NCBI GenBank assembly: GCA_029238785.1 | Contig: JAQWFN010000132.1 | Coordinates: 1-43,506, forward strand | Direction of reading: 5' to 3' | Source of the DNA: Flavobacteriales bacterium | GTDB taxonomy: Bacteria; Bacteroidota; Bacteroidia; Flavobacteriales_D; Sanyastnellaceae | DNA length: 43,506 nucleotides | Part shown: in pieces, positions 1 to 8,900 of the stretch | How positions within the stretch are numbered: position 1 is the first letter of the stretch | How the letters are laid out: the number at the start of each line of letters is the position of its first letter | Position numbers and translations under genes: made by a program | The notes under the pieces: generated by a model | What the model saw: the letters and a program-made list of their open reading frames with translations, nothing else | Told to the model about the DNA's origin: nothing | The model's database searches: none

Positions 1-1160
1 CGAAAGAGGAAGCCGACAGAAAGGAAGCTGAACGTTTAGCAGCTGAAGAAGAAGAACGCCGCAGACAAGAGGAGTTCATGAACAATGCCAATACGAGCAC
101 TGAAGACGAAGCTGAAAAGTACTACCGAGAGGCACGAGCAAGTGAAGCACGAGCTAAGGCCAAAGCCAAGGAACAAGAAAAAGAAAATGTGATTGATTAT
201 CTAGCAGATAAAGCTGCAGATGCCAGTTACACAAGAAAACAAAACAAAGAAAACGGAGAAGCTCAAGAAGATGAACTTACAAGAATCTACCGCGATGGAG
301 AGATGAATCGTCAAGGCAAGTTGAGCGAAACGGATCGACTGAAAGAAAAGCAACTCGAAAAAACAGCCGATGATGCTGAAAGGGCAACTGCAAGAAGAAA
401 TGATGCAGATCAAGAATTAGAAGAGCTTGAGATTGATGCAGAAAAACTTTCTAGAAACGACCGTTTTCGTTTAGACCATGTTCGAGATGTTCGCGACATT
501 AAGGATGAAGATCAAGCCATTACACGTTCTTATGTGAAGCGCGGAAATGCACTTCGTTCAGACGGAGAGCGAACGGCAATTCAACAGAAAGAACAACAGG
601 CAAGTGTGGCACTAGAGGGACAAGAACTTCACGCAGAGGCAGTGGATGCGACAGCGGAAATAGTGGAGAATCACGAACGTTTTGAGCGTGACACCAAGTC
701 GGCTGCCGATGAGCGCAGAGCGTCTTCTATTGATGCAAGTGAGAAAGAAAAAGAAACCCTTGGCAGTATTTCCGAAGGAAAAGAAACCCTTAGGGAAGAC
801 AAGAGCTACGAGATCAATCAAGCCAAAGAAGATCAGGAGTTTTTCTTGGCAGAGAATGCAGAAGAAGCTCGTTTGAGAAACTATGACGCCCGAAAAGAGC
901 TCTTCGAGAAAGACGCAGGTAGCAATAAAAAGCCAGACGACTACATTCTGCCAGAAGGTGCAGAAGACCTTGAAGAAGGAGTGCAAGAGCGCTCTTATGA
1001 GCAAGGCAATAAGATGGTAATAGAGCGTACCGTGAAGCGCGGTAACAAAGTAGATTTATACCGAAAAGTAATTTCGAAAACAGGCATCTACTACTTTAAA
1101 AATGAACAAGCCATTACCGAAACAACTTGGGTTCGAGAAACGCTGGATGTGAAAGATTAG
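1..1160 (+). CDS. Charged coiled-coil protein, 3' part (5' end outside window)
   Basis: The reading frame is open from base 3 to the TAG at 1158-1160 with no stop, so the gene starts upstream of the window; the internal ATG at 78 is only the first Met seen. The protein is extremely rich in Glu, Lys, Arg and Ala with almost no hydrophobic clusters, as expected for a long alpha-helical coiled coil. Only the last 60 or so residues look folded: they carry a short beta-rich tail (VDLYRKVISKTGIYYFKN) of a kind seen at the C-terminus of uncharacterised Bacteroidota proteins. No enzymatic motif is visible. A structural or envelope-associated scaffold role is possible but not shown. The SLC12-like gene follows 59 bases downstream on the same strand. 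Confidence 0.75.
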   Translation, partial: KEEADRKEAERLAAEEEERRRQEEFMNNANTSTEDEAEKYYREARASEARAKAKAKEQEKENVIDYLADKAADASYTRKQNKENGEAQEDELTRIYRDGEMNRQGKLSETDRLKEKQLEKTADDAERATARRNDADQELEELEIDAEKLSRNDRFRLDHVRDVRDIKDEDQAITRSYVKRGNALRSDGERTAIQQKEQQASVALEGQELHAEAVDATAEIVENHERFERDTKSAADERRASSIDASEKEKETLGSISEGKETLREDKSYEINQAKEDQEFFLAENAEEARLRNYDARKELFEKDAGSNKKPDDYILPEGAEDLEEGVQERSYEQGNKMVIERTVKRGNKVDLYRKVISKTGIYYFKNEQAITETTWVRETLDVKD

Positions 1161-1219
1161 GGTTTCTAATTAAATCTTTAGTTCTTATCTTCCCCCCGAA
1201 ACCTAGAACCTGAACCAAT

Positions 1220-3478
1220 TTGAGTCTAAATAGTCAAAAGCGAACCATGGGGACCCTTCCGGTCTTCATGACAGCGATTTCAACCATTCTCGGTGCCATT
1301 TTATTTCTCCGCTTTGGTTATGCCATTGCCCATGTTGGATTGGCATTTACACTTCTTATTATTCTAGTTGGTCATCTCGTAACCATTCCTACTGCCATGG
1401 CCGTAGCCGAAATAGCCACCAACCAAAAAGTTGAAGGAGGAGGAGCGTATTACATGATTTCTCGCTCTTTCGGTTTAAACATCGGTGGAGCAATTGGTAT
1501 TGCTTTGTTCTTGAGTCAAGCTATTTCAGTGGCCTTCTATATCATCGCCTTTACAAGGTCTTGTAGTGATTTGATAGAATTCGTCAATCAGCGTTTCGAC
1601 TTGCTCGTCCAACCCTGGATGGTGAATTATGGTTTTATGGCACTGCTTACCTTGTTAATGCTGAGTAAAGGGGCCAATGTAGGTGTGAAAGCACTTTATG
1701 GAGTTGTAGTGATTCTCCTTGGATCTTTGGCGATGTTCTTTTTTGGAAGCGGACCAGGAAATGGAGGAAATGTCGATTTTTTCTCGAGTATTCCTGAAGT
1801 ACTAGTGTATGAGGAAGGTGGCGTAATGAAGGAAATTAAACGCTTCACGTTTTTTGAAGTATTCACTTTTATCTTCCCGGCATTTACAGGAATAGCAGCA
1901 GGATTAGGTTTAAGTGGCGATTTGAAAAACCCAAAAGTCAGTATCCCAAAAGGCACACTTTGGGCAACCATCTGTGGAATTGTAGTTTACATCCTCGTGG
2001 CCATCAAGCTTTACTATTCAGCTCCTTTAGATCAATTGGCCATTGATGAACTTTACATGGAAAAAATCGCTGTCTGGGGTCCGATTATACCAATTGGCCT
2101 TGCCTGTGCAGCAGTGAGTTCTGCACTCGGAAGCATAATGATTGCCCCAAGAACGCTTCAAGCTTTGGGAGCAGATTCCATTATTCCTGGAAATGTGAGC
2201 AGGTGGTTGGGTAAGGGACGTTTAAAAGACAATGAACCTATAAACGCGACTATCATCACAGTAATTATTGGTTTTCTGGTGGTTTCTCTGGATGATATCA
2301 ATGCTGTTGCTGAAATCATTTCGATGTTCTTTATGCTCACCTATGGTGCTATTTGCATGGTGAGCTTCTTTGAGCACATGGCTGCAGATCCAAGCTACCG
2401 TCCCAATTTCAAATCGAAATGGTACGTGAGCCTGTTTGGAGGTTTGTTGTGCTTCTACCTCATGTTCAAAATGAATTTCTCCTATGCCCTGGCAAGCGTG
2501 GTGTTAATGATACTTATGTATGTGTGGATCAGCAGTAGAAAAAAGGAGGCCAAAGGAATAGCTGAGTTGTTTAAAGGCATCATCTTCCAAATTACGCGAA
2601 GCTTACAAATCACCCTTCAAAAAAGAGATCAACAAAACCCTGATGAAGAAAGGTGGAGGCCATTTATTCTGAGCATTAGCAGTGATGGCTTCGATCGAAG
2701 AGCTGGTTTTGATATGGTTCGATGGATTGCCTATCGTTATGGCTTTGGTACTTACATTCATTTCATTGAAGGCTTTTTGAATGAAGAAACCAAGAAGGAG
2801 TCAGACAAGGTAAGAAAGCGCTTGATTCAGCTGGCCAGAGGAGTGAATTCTAGGGTTTATCTAGATACCATCATTTCGCCTTCATACACGAGCGCAATAG
2901 CTCAGGGAGTTCAACTACCGGGTGTTTCTGGTAAAGGAAACAACATGATTCTTTTCGAATACCCGGAGCACGACAAAGTGAACTTGAAGCACATGATCGA
3001 CAACTTTGGCATTTTGAAAGCAACGGAGATGGATATCTGTGCACTGAGGAGTTCAATGCGTGGCTTTGGCATGAAGAAAAACATCCATCTATGGATTACA
3101 AGCACCGATTTTGAAAATGCCAACCTGATTATTCTCATGGGCTACATGCTGCTTGGGCATCCAGAATGGAAAAATGCAAAACTGAGTGTTTTTACGATCT
3201 TTAACGACGATGATCGCGAAGCAAAAGAAGCCCGATTAATGGAACTCATTGAAAGCGGAAGGGTGCCTATTAGTCCGAATAACGTTCAATTCATTCGCCA
3301 AGCGGCGAGCAATAACTTCAAGGATGTTATCAATGAACGGAGTAAGGATGCAGACCTCACAGTTTTGGGCTTTAATGATCAAGATGTTCAAGGAAAATCA
3401 ACTACCTTTTTCGAAGCTTATGATGAGCTTGGGAACGCTTTATTTGTGAATGCCCATCGCGAGCTTAACATTGAATAG
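1220..3478 (+). CDS. SLC12-like cation-chloride cotransporter / APC-superfamily permease
   Basis: The 752-residue protein has about twelve hydrophobic segments over its first 430 residues, then a soluble C-terminal domain of about 300 residues. The N-terminal stretch GTLPVFMTAISTILGAILFL matches the TM1 region of the cation-chloride cotransporter (SLC12, Na-K-Cl type) branch of the APC superfamily, and the following VEGGGAYYMISRSFG matches TM3 of that branch. The C-terminal domain (WRPFILSISSDG..., then ITSTDFENANLIILMGYML) resembles the cytosolic SLC12 C-domain. It probably moves ions or amino acids across the inner membrane; the substrate cannot be read from sequence. The start is TTG at 1220; an ATG at 1247 nine codons later lies directly before TM1 and is an alternative. 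It ends 3 bases before aroQ, so the two are probably co-transcribed. Confidence 0.85.
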   Translation: MSLNSQKRTMGTLPVFMTAISTILGAILFLRFGYAIAHVGLAFTLLIILVGHLVTIPTAMAVAEIATNQKVEGGGAYYMISRSFGLNIGGAIGIALFLSQAISVAFYIIAFTRSCSDLIEFVNQRFDLLVQPWMVNYGFMALLTLLMLSKGANVGVKALYGVVVILLGSLAMFFFGSGPGNGGNVDFFSSIPEVLVYEEGGVMKEIKRFTFFEVFTFIFPAFTGIAAGLGLSGDLKNPKVSIPKGTLWATICGIVVYILVAIKLYYSAPLDQLAIDELYMEKIAVWGPIIPIGLACAAVSSALGSIMIAPRTLQALGADSIIPGNVSRWLGKGRLKDNEPINATIITVIIGFLVVSLDDINAVAEIISMFFMLTYGAICMVSFFEHMAADPSYRPNFKSKWYVSLFGGLLCFYLMFKMNFSYALASVVLMILMYVWISSRKKEAKGIAELFKGIIFQITRSLQITLQKRDQQNPDEERWRPFILSISSDGFDRRAGFDMVRWIAYRYGFGTYIHFIEGFLNEETKKESDKVRKRLIQLARGVNSRVYLDTIISPSYTSAIAQGVQLPGVSGKGNNMILFEYPEHDKVNLKHMIDNFGILKATEMDICALRSSMRGFGMKKNIHLWITSTDFENANLIILMGYMLLGHPEWKNAKLSVFTIFNDDDREAKEARLMELIESGRVPISPNNVQFIRQAASNNFKDVINERSKDADLTVLGFNDQDVQGKSTTFFEAYDELGNALFVNAHRELNIE

Positions 3479-3481
3479 AAC

Positions 3482-3904
3482 ATGAAAAACCTGGCAATCA
3501 TCAACGGGCCAAATTTGAACTTACTGGGTTTAAGAGAACCGAGCATTTATGGCGCAGAGTCATTTGAAAGCTACCTTTCTCGGCTTCGATCGAAGTACGA
3601 TGATTTGGAAATCACTTTCTTTCAGAGCAATCACGAAGGTCAACTCATCGACTATATCCAAAAAGAAGGCTTTGACTTAGATGCGATTGTGATCAATCCG
3701 GGAGGCTTGTCTCATACTTCAGTTTCACTTGCAGACGCGCTGAATGCCGTGCCGTGCAGGAAAATTGAAGTACACATCAGCAACATCCATTCTAGAGAAA
3801 CCTTCAGGAAAAACACCATTACTGGAAGTGCCTGTGAAGCTGTCTTGGGTGGCTTTGGATTAAAGGGCTATGATATGGCCATTCGCTTCTTGAAAGATAT
3901 TTGA
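3482..3904 (+). CDS. aroQ: 3-dehydroquinate dehydratase, type II
   Basis: This enzyme dehydrates 3-dehydroquinate to 3-dehydroshikimate, step three of the shikimate pathway, in the cytoplasm as a dodecamer in known members. The 140-residue length is normal. The family motifs are all present: INGPNLNLLG at the start, the flexible-loop Arg18 and catalytic Tyr23 in REPSIYG, the NHEGQL motif at 50-55, NPGGLSHTS at 72-80, and EVHISNIHSRETFR from 96 with catalytic His98. ATG 3482 follows the transporter stop by 3 bases, and a strong terminator lies 26 bases downstream. I see no truncation or odd residue. Confidence 0.97.
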   Translation: MKNLAIINGPNLNLLGLREPSIYGAESFESYLSRLRSKYDDLEITFFQSNHEGQLIDYIQKEGFDLDAIVINPGGLSHTSVSLADALNAVPCRKIEVHISNIHSRETFRKNTITGSACEAVLGGFGLKGYDMAIRFLKDI

Positions 3905-3923
3905 AATCAAAACCTTTAGACAT

Positions 3924-3955
3924 AAAAAAAGCGACCTCAGGGTCGCTTTTTTTTT
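3924..3955. terminator. Bidirectional intrinsic terminator between aroQ and the converging exported-protein gene
   Basis: A perfect 6-bp GC-rich stem GCGACC / GGTCGC (3931-3936 and 3941-3946) with loop TCAG is flanked by seven A on the left and nine T on the right. A-T pairing extends the stem, and the U-tract works in either direction. It sits exactly between two convergent genes. Confidence 0.92.
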
Positions 3956-3969
3956 ATACTAAGTTTGAC

Positions 3970-4446
3970 TTACATGGCTCGTTTGAAGTAAAAACGAGTA
4001 ATGTAGATTCCTTCTCCGTCATCCTTACCAGCGTCGCTTTCAACACCAGAGTTGATGCTAACAATTTCCCAACCTTGATCCATCATGGTTTGAACTTTAT
4101 TGTTCACAATGGCATCATTTGCAGCAATGTTTTGAAAACGGATACCACCCATGTTGTAGAAGTTCAAGATTTTAGTTTCCTCGAACTCGTTAACACGAAT
4201 CTCATCTCTTTTTGACTTGTTACGACCGTTTTCCTCTTCGGTACGAACAGAGGTGAATTCTTTGTAATCTCTTGTTTCAAGTGCGTTGATGATTCTTGAA
4301 CGACCGAATCCATTAGGAACGATAGATTCAATAACCGTAAAGGAGGTAAATTCATAAGCTCCTGCAGGACTTGGTTTGAAGGCTACAAATGAAGCAGCTA
4401 CTGCAATCAAAGCAATGGCTACAGTAAGCAAATTAACTTTTTTCAT
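3970..4446 (-). CDS. Small exported protein of unknown function, DUF4177-like tail
   Basis: The 158-residue protein has a Sec-type N-terminus: MKK, then a hydrophobic stretch LLTVAIALIAVAASFVAF. The mature part is mostly charged. The last 40 residues (DQGWEIVSINSG ... YITRFYFKRAM) resemble the 'GWE-x-V ... Y-x-KR' layout of the DUF4177 family; this is recognition by pattern only. ATG 4446 is followed directly by the signal sequence and a TTA stop complement ends the frame at 3970. It is monocistronic, with the shared terminator downstream. No function can be assigned. Confidence 0.8.
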   Translation of the reverse strand: MKKVNLLTVAIALIAVAASFVAFKPSPAGAYEFTSFTVIESIVPNGFGRSRIINALETRDYKEFTSVRTEEENGRNKSKRDEIRVNEFEETKILNFYNMGGIRFQNIAANDAIVNNKVQTMMDQGWEIVSINSGVESDAGKDDGEGIYITRFYFKRAM

Positions 4447-4575
4447 GATGTGTTTATTAAGTGAAATTTTGTGTTTTCAAGTTAGCCAATAGCAAATTGC
4501 GCGCCAAGTCTTTTTGTGGAACTTTTTACAGAAAAACATCTCCTCAAATAAAGCCTTATTCAATATGATGTCTAC

Positions 4576-5826
4576 TTAAATCTTTATGATTCTCTTACTC
4601 AATGCGGTATGACCTCGATATAAAATAACTTGGTAAGCACCAGGCGATAATGTACTGAGCTCAAGTGTGGCGTTTTTCACTTGGCTAAAAGATTGCTTTG
4701 TCTGAGTGAGTACAACAGCCCCTGAGCTATTGATGAGCTCCAAATAGTCCCAATTTACATCACTCGTTAATTGGATGGTCCCAGAAGTGGGATTGGGGTA
4801 GATTTCAAAAAACGCGTTGCCGTCTATCGATTCAAGATTGTTACTGATATCGATATCGTTCACAAAAATGCTCCCATCATCACCCACAAGAAAAACGACT
4901 TCACCATAACCGTTGATGTCCTTAATTGGTTTGTTGATATCCATAAAATTGATCTCAGGATATTCGAAAATAACACCAGAATTAGGATCTTTACCATTGC
5001 TTCCTGCAAAATATTGCTGACCCTCAGCGCTAGCATAAGCGGCATGCATGTCGGGATAATAGAAAGTAGCCAAGTCGCCATCAATTTCCCAATTATCGCC
5101 AGCATCAAGGCTCTTCATGATGCCGAAATTACTGTCGTCAGTAAAGAATGTGAGTCGGATCTCCTCTCCATCGAGCGAAACAAAATCACTAATGCTCAGC
5201 TCTCCGTTGCTATATACGTTCGTCCAGTTTACGCCACCATCTGTTGTTTTTAGCACACTGCCTTTACTCGTACCGGCAAAGCCCAAGTCATTGCCAAAAA
5301 AGCGAATACAAGTAACAAGGTCTTCGGTGTCCCAATTTTCTGGAAGATTCGCTGAATACCAAGTACCATCGATGTAGTAGTCGATCAGTGCACCGGTAAA
5401 ACAGCCTGCTCCACCTAAAAAAGCCGTACCGTCTTCTTTAAATTCTAAGGCCACTTTCTGACAAAATCCGTCGTTCATGGGAGTTAATTCTGACCAAGTT
5501 TCACCACCGTCATTCGTGGAATGCAAACCACTCCAATTGCTCAAAACAATCCACCCAGATGAAGCACTTTGCCAATGCATATCGCTAATCAAATAGTTGG
5601 AGTTGTTGTTGATGTTTAGATTATTCAAGTCAATTTCCGACCAACTAGCCCCTCCGTCTTCACTCTTGATTAATACACTATCGCCAGCAATGTAGCCTGT
5701 GGTGTTGTCAATAAACTGAATGCATTCAAAGTTTCGGTTGCTCGGGGATTCAATAGGGTAGAACGTACTTTGAGAAAAGCCGAGCAAGCTCAAAAACAAT
5801 AGGGGAAAGGTGAATAGTTTTTTCAT
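4576..5826 (-). CDS. Secreted Asp-box (BNR/YCF48-like) repeat protein with T9SS type A sorting domain
   Basis: I start the gene at the ATG at 5824-5826, which opens a clear signal peptide (MKKLFTFPLLFLSLLGFSQS). The frame is open further upstream but that would put coding inside the large UvrA-like gene and delay the signal peptide by 62 residues. The 416-residue protein has repeated Asp-box units (SEDGGASW, TNDGGETW, TTDGGVNW) typical of BNR/YCF48-like beta-propellers. The final 80 or so residues form a T9SS type A sorting domain with YPNPTSGTIQL and the end KRIIKI. It is expected to be exported by Sec, passed through the T9SS outer-membrane translocon and anchored or released at the cell surface. 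The binding target is unknown. Confidence 0.9.
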   Translation of the reverse strand: MKKLFTFPLLFLSLLGFSQSTFYPIESPSNRNFECIQFIDNTTGYIAGDSVLIKSEDGGASWSEIDLNNLNINNNSNYLISDMHWQSASSGWIVLSNWSGLHSTNDGGETWSELTPMNDGFCQKVALEFKEDGTAFLGGAGCFTGALIDYYIDGTWYSANLPENWDTEDLVTCIRFFGNDLGFAGTSKGSVLKTTDGGVNWTNVYSNGELSISDFVSLDGEEIRLTFFTDDSNFGIMKSLDAGDNWEIDGDLATFYYPDMHAAYASAEGQQYFAGSNGKDPNSGVIFEYPEINFMDINKPIKDINGYGEVVFLVGDDGSIFVNDIDISNNLESIDGNAFFEIYPNPTSGTIQLTSDVNWDYLELINSSGAVVLTQTKQSFSQVKNATLELSTLSPGAYQVILYRGHTALSKRIIKI

Positions 5827-5914
5827 GTTTTCAGTTTTATTCTGGATCGTAGGCAGTGAATATAATAAAGATCTCATGCGCTTCAAATTCACTTCCCTGA
5901 CATTTACTCTACTC

Positions 5915-8900
5915 CTAAGCAATGTTAAAGCTGGAGTTGGCGAACACCAAACAGTTTTGACGATCAAGTAAATCTTGAAATAGCGGGAGTAGCCTCTGAA
6001 CGTCGGCTTCACTCAAACCAGAAAAAATCTGATCGAATAAAAAGATCTTACCACGTTTTTGATGTTCTTCTGTCGTCATCAAACTGCACAGAAGCAAGGT
6101 GCGTTGCCATTCACCACTGGACAAAGTGGAGAGCTTTCGCCCGAGATTTAAATGAGCTAAGCCCAAGTTCATGATGAGCCCAAGGGCCTGGCTTAAATGC
6201 TCGTCCTTCTTCGAAAATTCAAAGAACAGTTCCCACTTCGGACTCAAATCAGCAATGCTCGATGCGAGCACTTCACCAATATGTTTTTGAGCAATACGGT
6301 GCTCTAGGATTTCAGGATTGAAGCCGCTAGCAGCACACCATTCGCAGGGAGTGTACAAATCATCAAGAAAATCCATGGCTATTTGTTCTTGGCCCTTTCC
6401 TTTGCAATGCGGACACCTACCTTCAAGACTGTTTAATGAAAAATGTTTGGCCTTTAAGCCAGCTTCAAGGGCACTTGTTGTTTTTCTGAACTTGTTTTGA
6501 AGAGGGAGGTCTAAATTCAGAAAGGAAAGCAAGGTGGTGTTCGGGCGTTTTGTTCGATTGTGGAAAAGGGATACTTCATCAGCCTTGAAATCGAACAATT
6601 CGAGTTTCGCGGTATGCATTGAAGTATGCTTAAATGATTTGTAAACAACACGCTCTAAAAATTGCGATTGAATAGAAGTTGGCGCGTCTTTCAATAAAAC
6701 CAGCTCTCCTTGATGAAACGTCAGTTCTGAAGGTGTTTGAGGATGAAATTGCAGCTGACTTAAACGAGCCAATGGTTTTCCTCTTTTTGAAATTAAGCCC
6801 TTCGCAGCAATAGCGTCTCCGTTTTTAAGCGATGATTTCTTCTGTTTTTGATAGTTAGAAAAGGAACCAGAAAAGAGAAGTTGTCCGCCTTTTTCACCAG
6901 CTTCCGGACCAAGTTCAATAATATGGTCGGCATGCTTTATGACCTCAGTATTGTGTTCAACAAGCACAATGGTATTCCCTTTGTTTTTCAATTGCTGAAT
7001 CAATTGAAGCATGGTCTTGATTTGATCTTGGTTCAAACCTAAACTCGGTTCATCCAAAATAAAGGTCATGGAACCCAAGGCTGAATGACTGGCAGCAGCG
7101 AGTTTGATGCCTTGTTTCTCACTCGGGCCAATTTCATTCATCGAAAGGGCCGTGTTGAGCTCACCAAGATTCAAGGCAATTAAGGCTTCTAAATGGGCTT
7201 TGAGCATGGTTTTGCTTCGAATAAAGAGTTTGTTTTCGAGCTCATTCGAACTTCCTTCCTCGAGAAATTGAAGCAAGTCAACAATACTTTTCTCGCACCA
7301 ATCATGATAGGATTCGCTTTTGTAGTGGTAACTTAAGGTTTGCTCATTCAGGCGTTTTCCTTCACAAGCGCTGCAATTTTCAGCTTCGAAAAGCAATTTC
7401 AGGCTTGCGCTATTTTTGTTGTTTTTCTTTAAGCTGTACTCTTCGTTCAAATAGTTTAAAAGACCTTTCCAGGGGGCGCTCAGGCTTTGTTCTCCAGACC
7501 TTGTTTTGTTTTTGAAAAACCATGTAGTTTCCCAAATTCGCTCACCGCTGCCGTAAAAAAGCAGGTGCAGGTCTTCTTCTTTCCATGAATTTAATGGGAG
7601 ATCAGGGATCTTGTTGACCTTTGCTACTTCACGCCAAATGGCCATGTATTGACTGTGTACATCACTATAGTAGTTCAATGCAGAGTTGAGCACAAAAGCG
7701 TGGTCGAGCATCTTTGTCCAATCAGCAACAAGGAGTTCTTTTTGAGCCAGCTTAATACTTCCTTTTCCCGCGCAAGTCGGACAAGCAGCTGCTTCTTTGT
7801 GAAAAGATAAATCCCCAGCTGAGATGGCAGCTTCGGGATGTTCTAAGTTGTATAAACGCGAGAACAAGAGTCGCAACTGAAAACTAATTCCACTGGTACT
7901 TCCGAGTGTTGATCTGCTGCTTTCGGTAAAGGCTTGAGCGCGCAAGGAAACACAAGGCGTAATTCCACTTGCCGATTCGAAATCAGCAGAATTATTGGTC
8001 CTCAATTGTGTTTTGAAATGCGGGTTCCAATTTTCCATGTAGCGCGCCTTACTTTCTGCGGCTAAGGTGTGGAAGGCAAGTGAGGTTTTTCCGGAACCAG
8101 ATGGGCCTACAATAATGTTTAGGCTGTTTTTCGGTAGATGAAGATCAAATCCCTTAAGGTTATGTGTCCGAACTCCTTTCAGCACAATAGCATCTTGAGC
8201 TGTATTTGAAGCAGGATTTTGTTGTTTACTTTGATCAATGGCTTGGAAAAAGCTGTCCAGATGACTTTCACCCAAAAGCGCATCTGCACCTTCAAGAATT
8301 GTCGCCCGAAAAGCATGCACTAGAAATGAATGTCCCTCAGCGCTCAGCTTCTTAAACACCTTCATTAATTTTTCAAGATCCAATTCGTGCAAACCTGCGC
8401 CCGGTTCATTAATCAGGAACTCCTGAGGCGTTTTATTGGAAGAAAGTAAAGCTTTGGCCAGCTTGATGCGCTGAGCTTCGCCACCAGAAAGGGTGTTCGA
8501 AGATTGTCCCAAGCTTAAATAAGACAAGCCAAGTTCGTGGAGTAGAAGCAAGTATTGACTGATGATTTCATCAGAAGTGAAGTGTTCTAGTGCTTCACGA
8601 ACGCTCATTTTGTAGACCTCTGCGATATTGGCCCCATGTAGTTTGGCTGCAAGCACTTCTGGTTTAAAGCGCTCACCGGCACATTCATCACAAAGCAATT
8701 CCACTTTTCCTAAGTAATGCATTCCAACTTCTAATTTCCCAGCACCAAGACAAGTTTCGCACCTTCCTCCTTTGGTGTTAAAGCTGAAACTACTTTTGTT
8801 CAAGTTCAGTCCTTCTCGCTTGGCTTCTTTCGCAAAACGGTCGCGTATAAGTTCAGCCAAACCAATGTAGGTGGCAGGGTTGCTCCTAGGAGTCTTTCCT

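Noticed and set aside
3901-4215. Open frame on the plus strand opposite the small exported protein
   Set aside because: It is antisense to a gene with a clear signal peptide, has no family features and begins inside the terminator region of aroQ.
5827-6012. Upstream extension of the Asp-box T9SS protein by 62 residues
   Set aside because: It would overlap the 3' end of the UvrA-like gene and place the signal peptide internally; the start at 5826 explains the N-terminus.
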